Positions 1-7,700 of a stretch of DNA of 37,472 nucleotides are shown piece after piece (the first letter of the stretch is position 1; every line of letters starts with the position of its first letter). The notes beneath the pieces were generated by a model. That model was not told where the DNA came from. It did not search any database and worked only from the letters and a program-made list of their open reading frames with translations. The DNA lies in assembly GCF_049310025.1 (NCBI RefSeq), contig NZ_JBJYKD010000029.1, positions 1 through 37,472 of the forward strand, read 5' to 3'. The DNA comes from JBJYKD01 sp049310025 (GTDB lineage: Bacteria; Bacillota; Thermosediminibacteria; Thermosediminibacterales; Tepidanaerobacteraceae). Made by a program: the position numbers and the translations under genes.

Positions 1-45
1 CAAAACATTCCTTATGAAATTTTCAAGGTTCGGGAAAAGAAGTAA
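1..45 (+). CDS. Possible C-terminal tail of an upstream phage gene (partial)
   Basis: Frame 1 is open from the first base and stops at the TAA at 43-45, giving the end QNIPYEIFKVREKK. In contractile-tail phages the gene before the LysM tail protein is usually the tape measure or a neighbouring tail protein, so a gene end here would fit. Only 14 residues are visible, so this could be chance. Confidence 0.3.
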   Translation, partial: QNIPYEIFKVREKK

Positions 46-106
46 AAAAGTAGGGTTTCTACACTAGAATCAATCTTGAAAAAGTTAAATGATAAAAGGT
101 GATAAT

Positions 107-325
107 ATGTTGCACAGATTAGAGTTATACGGCAGAGGGCAGAAATATTCCGTCGAAAGTGGAGATACCTGGTGCAGCCTGGCCAACAGGTTTTTGGGCA
201 ATCCCCATCTCTGGTGGGCCATTGCATCCGCAAATGGGATTGACGATCCGACACAGGAGCCCAAGGCGGGGACAGTTATACTCATCCCTGATTATAATGA
301 CGTCTTGCAGGTGATTGAACAATGA
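107..325 (+). CDS. LysM-domain phage tail/baseplate protein
   Basis: This small protein (72 residues from ATG 107) is essentially one LysM-like fold. The core spans residues 13-65, with YSVESGDTWCSLANRF followed by a helix and a closing segment AGTVILIPD. Such LysM proteins (gpX/gp53-like) sit at the tail tube-baseplate junction of contractile phages and in related injection systems, where they bridge hub and tube. I chose ATG 107 because AAAGGTGAT lies 7 bases upstream; the ATG at 89 has no ribosome-binding site. Its stop overlaps the next start (ATGA at 322-325), which indicates translational coupling to the gpD-like hub gene. Function is inferred from fold and position. Confidence 0.85.
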   Translation: MLHRLELYGRGQKYSVESGDTWCSLANRFLGNPHLWWAIASANGIDDPTQEPKAGTVILIPDYNDVLQVIEQ

Positions 326-1065
326 TAATGGTCGAAGGCGTGCAAGCAGCTCCCATCGCACTTATCTGGGAAACGGGGCTTAAAGAAATCGGCGGGCTCA
401 CGTTATACTGGGATGGCGAAGCAAAAATTGAGTTCAAAGAAGGGGATAAGATAAACACCGCTTTCGGGGTTCCCGGAAACCTTCAGAAGGTGGCAAACTA
501 TACGGTTTGGCGGCTGCGCCAGGGGGAACGGATAGAAGTTTTTGCTCTTGAGTTCGGGAGAGAGTGGCAGGCTAAGACGCAGGCCATCTACCCCGGTCCT
601 CGCCAGGCGGCGATAGCAAAGCTCATAGGTAAGAGAAGAGAGAAGATAGGGCAGATAGCGGTCAGCGGTGGAGATAGGACCTATGCCCAAAATGAAAGCG
701 ATATAGCTTTTTTATACCGTTTAGCAGGAAATATACCAGTCTGGCGGGACAGCGAAGGGAATATTAATATCGCAGACCCGCCGGACGTAAAGATATCACA
801 AGTAATAGAGGTTGCACCAGCTCTGACAACGGGTAGAAAGTACATGGCGGCAGGATTTACCCCGGACGGCAAAGCTTTTGAGGTATCCGTAGGTGATGGC
901 GTGGAAACCAGGGTTGCCGAAGTGTTCCACAGCCCGGCAGAGGCGCGGGACTACTTACAACGTTTGGCGGCGGCAGAATCCAAAGGTAGACTCATCTGCA
1001 TTGGGCAGCCTGGCATACGTGAGGGTGTAATGTCGTATTGCCGGACGGAAGCAAGTACAGAGTAA
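322..1065 (+). CDS. Phage late control gene D-like baseplate hub protein
   Basis: A 247-residue protein between the LysM protein and gpV, the usual place of gpD/gp27-like hub proteins, which form the ring under the tail tube. The segment around residues 127-137 (NESDIAFLYRLA) matches the conserved ESDxxFLxRLA stretch of the family, and the rest is beta-rich. It is shorter than P2 gpD (about 390 residues). It begins at ATG 322, overlapping the previous stop, with GGTGAT upstream; ATG 328 is also possible. Related proteins are often labelled as phage tail proteins or hydrolases, but no catalytic motif is seen. The assignment rests on that motif and on gene order. Confidence 0.75.
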   Translation: MIMVEGVQAAPIALIWETGLKEIGGLTLYWDGEAKIEFKEGDKINTAFGVPGNLQKVANYTVWRLRQGERIEVFALEFGREWQAKTQAIYPGPRQAAIAKLIGKRREKIGQIAVSGGDRTYAQNESDIAFLYRLAGNIPVWRDSEGNINIADPPDVKISQVIEVAPALTTGRKYMAAGFTPDGKAFEVSVGDGVETRVAEVFHSPAEARDYLQRLAAAESKGRLICIGQPGIREGVMSYCRTEASTE

Positions 1066-1096
1066 CAAAATGTGTGCACGAAGTGAGGCATGAGGC

Positions 1097-1555
1097 ATGG
1101 ACGGTTACCGCTTACCTGAACTAAAGCCGAAAATATATGGAAAGTACCGAGGGATTGTAGTGGTGGGCAAAGACCCGGAAGGGAAAGGGCGGGTAAAGGT
1201 TCAGGTACCTGCCCTTTTTGGTTTTAAGACTATTGAGAACTGGGCTTATCCGGTGCTACCGCCACAGTTTGTAGGCATTGATATTGGTGGCGGGAAGTTG
1301 CAATTAGACTGGGAAACGATTCAGGCAAGTAACGTTACCGTAAACAGTATTAGCCAAGTAGGAGCGGACTATATACCGAGCACTATCAATGCTAGTTCCC
1401 TTGCAACACAAGGAGGAACCTCTACAAGGCAGAAGCTACCTAAACTCATTGGCGTAGACCCTTCTTCTTGGGAAATACCGGCTGGGACCGGTGTCTGGGT
1501 TGAATTCGAGGGCGGAGACCCGGATAAACCGCTCTGGTGCGGCTTCTGGAGGTGA
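1097..1555 (+). CDS. Phage baseplate assembly protein V (gpV/gp5 OB-fold)
   Basis: A 152-residue protein with the OB-fold of spike-base proteins. The N-terminal strand motif YRGIVVVGKDPEGKGRVKVQ (residues 15-34) and the closing motif AGTGVWVEFEGGDPDKPLWC (129-148) are typical of gpV/gp5 N-terminal domains. No C-terminal spike or lysozyme domain follows, so this is the short form. Between the two halves lies an insertion of about 60 residues rich in Ser, Thr and Asn (roughly 60-120), absent from minimal OB domains. Start ATG 1097 has GAGG 8 bases upstream. It acts at the tip of the tail tube with the hub protein encoded upstream. Confidence 0.85.
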   Translation: MDGYRLPELKPKIYGKYRGIVVVGKDPEGKGRVKVQVPALFGFKTIENWAYPVLPPQFVGIDIGGGKLQLDWETIQASNVTVNSISQVGADYIPSTINASSLATQGGTSTRQKLPKLIGVDPSSWEIPAGTGVWVEFEGGDPDKPLWCGFWR

Positions 1556-1559
1556 GGTC

Positions 1560-1928
1560 GTGTTATATCCGCTGCAACATAGAGGAGACGGAGCTTTCCA
1601 GTATCCTGCAAACGTAGTCGAAGAGATAGCTGCTGCCATCCGTGTAATTTTGACAACAATACCGGGCGAACATCCCAGATTGCCCGAATTCGGAAATCAT
1701 GCCGCTCTGGTGGTCTTCCGCAATCCAGGTCCGGATCTCGAAGCAATGATAGCAGGATTAGTAAAATACGATATTGAGAGCTGGGAACCCCGGGCAAAGG
1801 TGGAGGAAGTAACGGCCACATATGATTATGAAAGCGCATCGTACCGCGTGCGGGTTTTGTGGAGTGCCCCAGAAGCCGGGTTAAGGGAAACAAGGGAAAC
1901 GGAAGTTACGCTTGGAGGAGGTGTATAA
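1560..1928 (+). CDS. gp25-like baseplate wedge protein (GPW/gp25 family)
   Basis: A 122-residue protein from GTG 1560, chosen because GGAGGTGAGG lies just upstream; the longer open frame back to 1491 runs inside the previous gene. It has the family pattern: AAAIRVILTTIPGEHPRLPEFG in the first half (the R..L.T..GE...P.FG signature), then a helix and beta strands ending LWSAPEAGLRETRETEVTLG. T4 gp25 and P2 gpW organise the sheath attachment ring of the baseplate. It follows gpV by 4 bases and abuts the gp47-like gene (TAA 1926-1928, GTG 1929), as is standard in this module. Confidence 0.88.
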   Translation: MLYPLQHRGDGAFQYPANVVEEIAAAIRVILTTIPGEHPRLPEFGNHAALVVFRNPGPDLEAMIAGLVKYDIESWEPRAKVEEVTATYDYESASYRVRVLWSAPEAGLRETRETEVTLGGGV

Positions 1929-3332
1929 GTGACCAGAACGTATGATGAAATTCTAACGGAGCTAAAGCAATTCGTAAAACAGCGATGGCCCAACTGGAAT
2001 ACAGAGGCCAGGCACATCGGCAATATCCTGCTGGAGTGTCTGGCAGACCAGATCGAGAAACAGGAATACCGAATAGACGCAGTAGAAAACGAATTATTTC
2101 CAGACACAGCTACAAAGTATGAAAGCCTACTGCGGTGGGCAAGGCTTGTCGGATACGAAGTCCAATCTGCCAGGCCAGCCGAAGTAACACTGACTTTTTC
2201 AGTGCAGGAACCAGCCAGTACCAATATATCTATACCTTTAGGGACTAAGGTGAGCACTCCTGGCCCCGACCCCATTCCATTTATGACCACCGTGGCGGCG
2301 GTTATTCCCGCTGGGCAAACCAGCGTAGATGTGGCCGCAAAACAGGTGGAGGAAAAGGAAGATACCTTCAGCGGAACCGGCGAAGCGAGTCAGGTTTACC
2401 AGACTTCCTACGGCCCGGTATGGCTGGATAGCTTGCGAGTTCTAGTAGATGGCCAAGAGTGGACCAGGGTACGCGATTTCCTGCTGAGCGGGAGCAGTGA
2501 TACACATTACGTCGCAGAGCTTCAAGAAGATGGAACGGTCCTGATAATTTTCGGCGACGGCGTCAACGGTAAGGCACCTTTTCAGGGAGCAACGGTTGAG
2601 TTCCAATATAAGGTCACTAGGGGTAAGGAGGGTAATGTTCCCGCCGGCGCTATCAATATAGTTGAAACAGTCCTTTATGATGCCAATAGTTACCTCGCTG
2701 ATGTGCGGGTTACAAATGTCAACCCTGCCACCGGAGGCGAAGACCAGGAAGACATAAATCACTTGCGAGAAGCTATACCTGCATGGGTAACTACGACTAA
2801 TAGGTGTGTGACCCGCAACGACTTTACCGAAGCTGCCCAGTCGGTTACGGGGGTACAGCGGGTGCTAGTGCTGACCAATGAACAAGATCCCACTATCCCA
2901 CCTTTGACGGTGCTCATCTATGTGGTTCCGGAAGGTGGGGGAGCACCGAGTCAGGCTTTGTTAGATGCGGTAATGCAAGAGGTGACTGTTAACAGGCCCA
3001 AACTTCTTACATTGGCTGTGGATGTGAAACCGGCTAAGTATTTTAACATTGATGTGAGTTGTACCGTGACAGTTGCCCCAAGTTATTCACCTGTGGATGT
3101 CCAAAGCAAGGTTTATGAAGCAATCAAACAATTTTTTGATTATGCTCGTAAAGAAGATGAGATTTCGTGGGCTATAGATTTCGGCAAGCCTATATACCTT
3201 GCTAAACTCACAGCATGGGTGGCGAGTGTTCGGGGAGTAGCGAATGTGGTTTTTGACTCGCCAACTGCTGATGTGATACCAGCGGCTGATACCCTACCAG
3301 CACTCGGGGCGGTGACTGTGAATGTCATTTAA
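1929..3332 (+). CDS. Baseplate J/gp47-like wedge protein
   Basis: A 467-residue protein starting at GTG 1929 immediately after the gp25-like stop, with GGAGGAGGTG upstream. The N-terminus (YDEILTELKQFV, then DQIEKQEYRIDAVENELFPD) and the central segment with FGDGVNG and EGNVPAGAI are characteristic of the J-like/gp47 (JayE) family. That family builds the arms of the baseplate wedge that carry fibres and transmit the contraction signal. The C-terminal third (SYSPVDVQSKVYEAIKQFF, then the PIYLAKLTAWVASVRGV region) also fits. The length is normal for Firmicute members. Its last 11 bases overlap the tail protein I gene. Confidence 0.93.
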   Translation: MTRTYDEILTELKQFVKQRWPNWNTEARHIGNILLECLADQIEKQEYRIDAVENELFPDTATKYESLLRWARLVGYEVQSARPAEVTLTFSVQEPASTNISIPLGTKVSTPGPDPIPFMTTVAAVIPAGQTSVDVAAKQVEEKEDTFSGTGEASQVYQTSYGPVWLDSLRVLVDGQEWTRVRDFLLSGSSDTHYVAELQEDGTVLIIFGDGVNGKAPFQGATVEFQYKVTRGKEGNVPAGAINIVETVLYDANSYLADVRVTNVNPATGGEDQEDINHLREAIPAWVTTTNRCVTRNDFTEAAQSVTGVQRVLVLTNEQDPTIPPLTVLIYVVPEGGGAPSQALLDAVMQEVTVNRPKLLTLAVDVKPAKYFNIDVSCTVTVAPSYSPVDVQSKVYEAIKQFFDYARKEDEISWAIDFGKPIYLAKLTAWVASVRGVANVVFDSPTADVIPAADTLPALGAVTVNVI

Positions 3333-4491
3333 AACTGTAACTCCACAAAGCTTAATTGAAAGCGATCAGGAACTATACCAGTTAGTAGATACTTTTGATG
3401 ATGGCCTTAGAAGGTTTCAAGATGGCATTGAACGCTTCTATGATGTTTTTGATTTTTTGCGGATGGATGATACAACCGCAGAAAGATGGCTTAAAGCTTT
3501 CGGTTGGAGATGGCGATGGCCGGATGACAGGAGGCTGTTACTGAAGCTCTTGCTGAACATCTACAGGTGGAGAGGCACCAGAGAGGGCATTGAAAAGACT
3601 GTCAACATAATTTATGGGGTAAGTATATCGGTCAAGGAGTTATGGCCCTTCTTTTACGGGCTCGGGCGAAATATCCCTGACGAAGATAAAAATAAAGCTG
3701 TAATTTATTTGGTACCTGATTTATGGAAATGTGTAACCGCTATTGAGACAGTTACTGTGTTTATGAAACCAGCATATGCAGTAGTGGAAGCTGTAGGAAT
3801 CCCGGACCGCATGCTTCTGCTGAACCAGGCCGGGGCCCTTGTAACAGTTACCCAGGACCTTTCCTGGCAGGAGACCAAGACGTGGAAGGTGTTCACCGGC
3901 CCACGGCTCAATGCCTGCGGTGCCGTGGAGGCCGTGACTGAGGACACTTCCTGGAGTGAAACAATTAATTTCAAGACGTTTATCGGACCCCGGCTCAACG
4001 GTCCCAGTTTGAAACTGAACGGCACAGGAAGGGCCAACGAAGGGCCAACGTTCACCCAGCAACAGATAATCCAGCACCCAGGCAGCCGGACCTATAAACG
4101 GTTTGTGGCGCCAGTAGCGGTATTCAATGCCCGCGGTACCGTAATCGAGGACGTGGTGGACCACGGCTGGGACGAGACTATCACCGAGCACAGGTTCACA
4201 GGCCCACGGTTAAACAGCCCACCGACTTTGACTGTGACCGGCCAGGCCAGGCTCAACGCCGGGCCAAAAACCAGCGAGCAGGTGATAGTCCATCATCCGG
4301 TTTTGGAGGTCACCGTCAAAAACGACGGCGGCACCCTTCTAAATCGGGGGACCACCGAGACAAGGCAGGAGATCATAAATCACCCGGATGTGCGGACGTA
4401 CAAGAAATTCAATCCCGAGGTCGGCACGGTCCTCAACAGCAAGCCGGTCCTGGGGTACATGTGGAAGAAAGAACTGAAGGAGGCGGTCTAA
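3322..4491 (+). CDS. Phage tail protein I with repetitive C-terminal extension
   Basis: Residues 1-160 match the tail protein I family (wedge component that anchors fibres), with ERFYDVFDFLRMDDTTAERW and the WRGTREGIEKTVNIIYGV stretch. Family members end near there, but this one continues to 389 residues. The extension is made of imperfect repeats. Three units end in GPRLN (residues 193-197, 222-226, 294-298), preceded by W.ET....F.GPRLN. A second unit, ..HP..RTYK.F, occurs at 252-260 and 354-363 with a degenerate copy at 325-330. The repeats are beta-strand-like and may form an elongated stalk to which the fibre gene product or DGR target attaches; that role is inference. Start ATG 3322 lies inside the end of the J-like gene. 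Confidence 0.82.
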   Translation: MSFKTVTPQSLIESDQELYQLVDTFDDGLRRFQDGIERFYDVFDFLRMDDTTAERWLKAFGWRWRWPDDRRLLLKLLLNIYRWRGTREGIEKTVNIIYGVSISVKELWPFFYGLGRNIPDEDKNKAVIYLVPDLWKCVTAIETVTVFMKPAYAVVEAVGIPDRMLLLNQAGALVTVTQDLSWQETKTWKVFTGPRLNACGAVEAVTEDTSWSETINFKTFIGPRLNGPSLKLNGTGRANEGPTFTQQQIIQHPGSRTYKRFVAPVAVFNARGTVIEDVVDHGWDETITEHRFTGPRLNSPPTLTVTGQARLNAGPKTSEQVIVHHPVLEVTVKNDGGTLLNRGTTETRQEIINHPDVRTYKKFNPEVGTVLNSKPVLGYMWKKELKEAV

Positions 4492-4492
4492 T

Positions 4493-6169
4493 GTGGCAGA
4501 GAAGTTGGTAAAGTACCAGGGCGATACTACCCAGCGCGAGCTCTGGTCGGGCGGGCCGGTGGTGAACACGGGAGTTTCCCGGCTCCTTGACCCTACTGAC
4601 CGGGGCTTTGCGGCGATCATGTTCCAGCAGGGCAAGCCGCCCCTGGACGCGGAGATTAACTTGTTACAGCAGATACAAAACCATCTGCGAGCACAAATCA
4701 TACGGCAGCTAATGCCGTCGGGAATCTTATCTTTGGGTGCCTTGACCACAGGAGTAACCAGCCCACTTAATTGTTTGCGCCTGGGTGAGACCTATGCTAT
4801 TGTCAACGGCTGGCTGGTAAAAATCGCCGGAGCTAACAGGAGCGACACAGCGAACGATATCATTTTCCCTGATGCCCCGATTAGCGGCTACAGAGACGAC
4901 CTAGCCTTCATTGAATTCTGGTTTGAGGAAGTGGCGCCTACAGGGAGCCCGGAGGTGGATAGCGAGAGTGTTTATAAGTACGGTGGCGTGCAATCCGGCA
5001 CTCAGACTAATGACCTCATGGACACCACCATTGGAGACGAGACTACACGGCGCATCCAACTCAGGTGGCGCATCCGGACTGTTGCCGACGTTGACTTTGT
5101 GAACTACCCCGATGGTGTTAATCATGGAGCCAAGGTCAAGGCCTGGGGCGGGGCTGGAGCAGATACGACTTACACTTTTACGGCCTCGAGCACCGACAGC
5201 AGGCTCTACGTTGCGGGCGACGGCTCCGCGGCGGCCTGCGATGCTCTCAAGTGTGCTACCGGTTACGTCTATGCCCTGAGCTTATTCAAGGTCCATAGGC
5301 GAAACCAGACGGCCTATGACGCCGTGAGTAACCCTGACGGTGCCCCGGCCTATGGCCAGGCAAACCCGCGGCCTGACCAGTTATACCATAATGTGATCGC
5401 GGCCAGGGACGTAACGCCGACCTATTTCCTGACCGACCTAAAGGAATACCTTTCCCCCGGCATTGAAGCTATAGGGGCCACAGTGATGGAACTTGCCCGG
5501 GCGGTCAGGAGCACTGACCTGGAACTCGATAAATGGAAGAAGCAACGGCTGCAGCAGGGCACGGTGACCATCTACAACAAACTGGTGGTTGAGGGGTGCA
5601 TCATCGGCAAAGTATCGGGCACCAGGAACATTCAAATCACCAAGACCGGGACCTATACTGCCGGTAATGCTTCGAGAGTCTATATCGACGGCAAGGACGT
5701 GCTTATTTATGACGAGCAAAATGTGGCCATGGTCCCTACCAACCCCGGCAGTTCGGCGGTAAATTACTACGCCTATCTTGCCTGGGACAGCGGCCAGGGC
5801 AGGTATAGAGTCTACGTGGGGACTACGGTTCCCGACAACGCCCTGAAACTGTATCAGATCACCGTGCCGGCTGGGGACCAGGCGACCAACCTGGACGCCT
5901 GTACCTTTACCGACCAGCGAAGGCTGGAACCCGGGCACCCGAACTACTATAACACCAGGCCCTTCGCCCTGGTCAGCCCTGCGGGGTACCCAATGCTGGA
6001 TACTCCGAACTATGACGTATTACTCACGGTGGAAAGCGCCAGTGACCTGGATAAGGTTGGCCGGCTGGAGGTCTACGATAAGGCGAGCAACGGGTTCAAG
6101 ATCAGGCCTACCGGATCGGCCGATAACATTCAGGTTCGCTGGACCATCGTCGATCCTGATATCGCTTAA
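4493..6169 (+). CDS. Phage tail fibre-like structural protein (DUF4815-like N-terminus)
   Basis: A 558-residue protein at the fibre position after gpI. The N-terminal segment (GFAAIMFQQGKPPLDAEINL, residues 37-56) is the pattern seen at the start of DUF4815-like fibre proteins of Firmicute prophages. The middle is a beta-rich region with a short helix (IEAIGATVMELARAVRSTDL near 325-344). The C-terminal part carries beta-repeat-like segments such as VSGTRNIQITKTGTYTAGN. Start GTG 4493 follows AGGAGG and comes one base after the gpI stop. It probably connects the baseplate to the receptor-binding protein encoded downstream. The exact domain family is from memory of pattern, not a search. Confidence 0.7.
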   Translation: MAEKLVKYQGDTTQRELWSGGPVVNTGVSRLLDPTDRGFAAIMFQQGKPPLDAEINLLQQIQNHLRAQIIRQLMPSGILSLGALTTGVTSPLNCLRLGETYAIVNGWLVKIAGANRSDTANDIIFPDAPISGYRDDLAFIEFWFEEVAPTGSPEVDSESVYKYGGVQSGTQTNDLMDTTIGDETTRRIQLRWRIRTVADVDFVNYPDGVNHGAKVKAWGGAGADTTYTFTASSTDSRLYVAGDGSAAACDALKCATGYVYALSLFKVHRRNQTAYDAVSNPDGAPAYGQANPRPDQLYHNVIAARDVTPTYFLTDLKEYLSPGIEAIGATVMELARAVRSTDLELDKWKKQRLQQGTVTIYNKLVVEGCIIGKVSGTRNIQITKTGTYTAGNASRVYIDGKDVLIYDEQNVAMVPTNPGSSAVNYYAYLAWDSGQGRYRVYVGTTVPDNALKLYQITVPAGDQATNLDACTFTDQRRLEPGHPNYYNTRPFALVSPAGYPMLDTPNYDVLLTVESASDLDKVGRLEVYDKASNGFKIRPTGSADNIQVRWTIVDPDIA

Positions 6170-6181
6170 GGGGGTGAGTTG

Positions 6182-6532
6182 ATGATTGTAAGAGAAATAA
6201 ACGAGGGGCCGAAAATCGATTACACACTGGATGGGACGGTCCTGACCCTTGGGGGCGGGGCCGTTTCTGTTGATCTAGCAACCCGGCAGCAGGATACGGA
6301 GACGGTGATCGATATCTGCCGCGACGACGGCCACCTGGTGGAAGGCATGGGGCGATGGTACGTGGCCACCATCATCATCCCACCCAGGCGCTATCACCTG
6401 GTGGACACCGGCCAAGTGGACGAGAACGGGGCGCCGGTTCTGGCATCGGAGGCCTTACCTTTGGACCTAGATGCCGTGGTCCTCAATTTATGGGCCTTGC
6501 CCGAAACAAGCGAAGGAGGTAGTGAAGTATGA
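6182..6532 (+). CDS. Small phage protein upstream of DGR target (unknown function)
   Basis: A 116-residue acidic protein, from ATG 6182 behind GGGGGTGAG (a TTG at 6179 is the alternative start). I do not recognise a family. It contains predicted beta strands (YTLDGTVLTLGGGAVSVDL, then RWYVATIIIPPRRYHLV) and a Glu/Gly-rich tail, and has no signal peptide or membrane segment. It sits between fibre and DGR target and overlaps the target start (ATGA at 6529-6532), so the two are translationally coupled. Plausible roles are an adaptor, tail assembly protein or chaperone for the variable protein; this is inferred from coupling only. Confidence 0.7.
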   Translation: MIVREINEGPKIDYTLDGTVLTLGGGAVSVDLATRQQDTETVIDICRDDGHLVEGMGRWYVATIIIPPRRYHLVDTGQVDENGAPVLASEALPLDLDAVVLNLWALPETSEGGSEV

Positions 6533-7623
6533 TCTTCAGTATTAAAGACAGCTACCGCCAAGCTGTAGAAGCTGCTTCTGGCGGGAAGAATACAGTGCTA
6601 TATGATGATCTGGGTTATCCCTCGATTATGACAGTGGTTCCGCGTTTTAAATTAAGCGACATTGACCCATCCTGGCCTTCCGATCCTCATCCGGCCTTCA
6701 TCGTTAATGACCGGATAATCGACGAAATTTTTACCTCGAAGTTTCAGAACGTAGTGGTGGGCGGCCGCGCCCTCTCCCTGCCGATGCAGGACCCGAAGGT
6801 CTATGTCAATTTCGACCAGGCCAGGGGCTACTGCACTGCCAAGGGTAAAGGCTGGCACCTGATGACGAACGCAGAATGGGCGGCCATTGCCCTGTGGTGC
6901 TGGAAGAACGGCTTTCTGCCGCGGGGCAATAACAACTACGGCGGCGACCATTCTGCGACCTATGAGCGTGGCAAGGTAGTGTATAGGTATCAAAGTGGCG
7001 GCACCTGGTATGACGGCCGGACGGCTACGGGTTCCGGGCCTGCCTCCTGGTATCACGACAACACCCCATTTGGCATTGCCGACCTGAACGGCAACGTTTG
7101 GGAGTGGGTCGACGGGCTGAAACTGCACGATGGCAAGATATACGTCCATGGCTCCGGCGGGGTAGCGATGAATAATTTTGAAACCCAGAACAACAGCCAC
7201 GATGTGACCGGTTGGGTGGACACCGGGGCGTATTTCGATAATACCACAGCAGGTAGTGCCAACCAGACCGGTGCGGATATCGGCGGCGACCCCATTCTGA
7301 GCCCGGACCTCACAAACCCGATGTACACGGCCGATCCTACTTCTGACGCCTACTATGGCTACAGCTCTATTGCTTTTGAAAGCCTTACCGCCGAATCCGG
7401 TTTTACGCCACCTGCTATGCTGAAATACCTTGCTATCCAGCCCCCGGGCACTGGCCTTGGCGGCGACAGCCTCTGGGTGCGTAACTACGGCGAGCGCCTC
7501 CCGCTCCGGGGCGGGTTTTGGATCGACGGCGCCGGTGCCGGTGTCTTTGCTCTGGACCTGGGCCGCGCCCGCTCGCTCTCGGCCTCCAACGTCGGCTTCC
7601 GCGCGGCTTTTATTCCCGTGTAA
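6529..7623 (+). CDS. DGR target: variable FGE/C-type-lectin-fold tail-tip protein
   Basis: A 364-residue protein whose C-terminal half looks like the formylglycine-generating-enzyme-type C-type lectin fold. It has the MTNAEWAAIALWCW helix near 120-133, the DLNGNVWEW motif at 185-193, and the closing RGGFW...GFRAAF block at 327-361. This fold carries the variable repeat in many DGR targets (Mtd, TvpA and relatives) and tolerates surface substitutions. The variable codons 326, 330, 332, 333, 336, 343, 345, 346, 350, 352, 353, 354 and 355 correspond to adenine-containing codons in TR. The N-terminal 80 residues are presumably the tail attachment part. No enzymatic cysteines typical of true FGE were identified, so a binding role (receptor recognition) is inferred. 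Start ATG 6529 overlaps the previous stop. Confidence 0.92.
   Translation: MIFSIKDSYRQAVEAASGGKNTVLYDDLGYPSIMTVVPRFKLSDIDPSWPSDPHPAFIVNDRIIDEIFTSKFQNVVVGGRALSLPMQDPKVYVNFDQARGYCTAKGKGWHLMTNAEWAAIALWCWKNGFLPRGNNNYGGDHSATYERGKVVYRYQSGGTWYDGRTATGSGPASWYHDNTPFGIADLNGNVWEWVDGLKLHDGKIYVHGSGGVAMNNFETQNNSHDVTGWVDTGAYFDNTTAGSANQTGADIGGDPILSPDLTNPMYTADPTSDAYYGYSSIAFESLTAESGFTPPAMLKYLAIQPPGTGLGGDSLWVRNYGERLPLRGGFWIDGAGAGVFALDLGRARSLSASNVGFRAAFIPV
7493..7609 (+). repeat. DGR variable repeat (VR)
   Basis: It aligns without gaps to TR at 8058-8174 (offset 565). In the core 7501-7608, 18 of the 22 positions that are A in TR are substituted. The other differences are nine non-A positions, all before 7552. 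The 18-base end TCGGCTTCCGCGCGGCTT (7592-7609) is identical to TR and adenine-free, and acts as the presumed initiation-of-mutagenic-homing (IMH) region. Identity stops sharply at 7610. The VR is the last coding part of the target, with the stop codon 12 bases after it. Confidence 0.95.
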
Positions 7624-7650
7624 TCTGGGTTCTGAAACCTGAAATCTGCT

Positions 7651-7670
7651 GGGCGGGCGACAGCCCGCCC
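7651..7670 (+). promoter_or_regulatory. Post-VR hairpin/cruciform, 8-bp stem with GACA loop
   Basis: GGGCGGGC (7651-7658), loop GACA, GCCCGCCC (7663-7670) is a perfect 8-bp G+C-only inverted repeat with a 4-base loop, 41 bases downstream of the VR end. DGR target recognition in Bordetella phage and relatives uses such a cruciform after the IMH, with a 4-base loop of GRNA type, which GACA fits. There is no U-run after it, so a terminator role is unlikely. It lies between the target stop codon and the avd start. Confidence 0.8.
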
Positions 7671-7700
7671 TCCCAGTTCTTGAGCACGGGGGTAAAAGCC

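Noticed and set aside
722..730. TAGCAGGAA as a third and fourth copy of the intergenic repeat (also at 18620-18628)
   Set aside because: Only 9 bases are shared and one copy lies inside a coding region, so the match is not meaningful without a wider motif.
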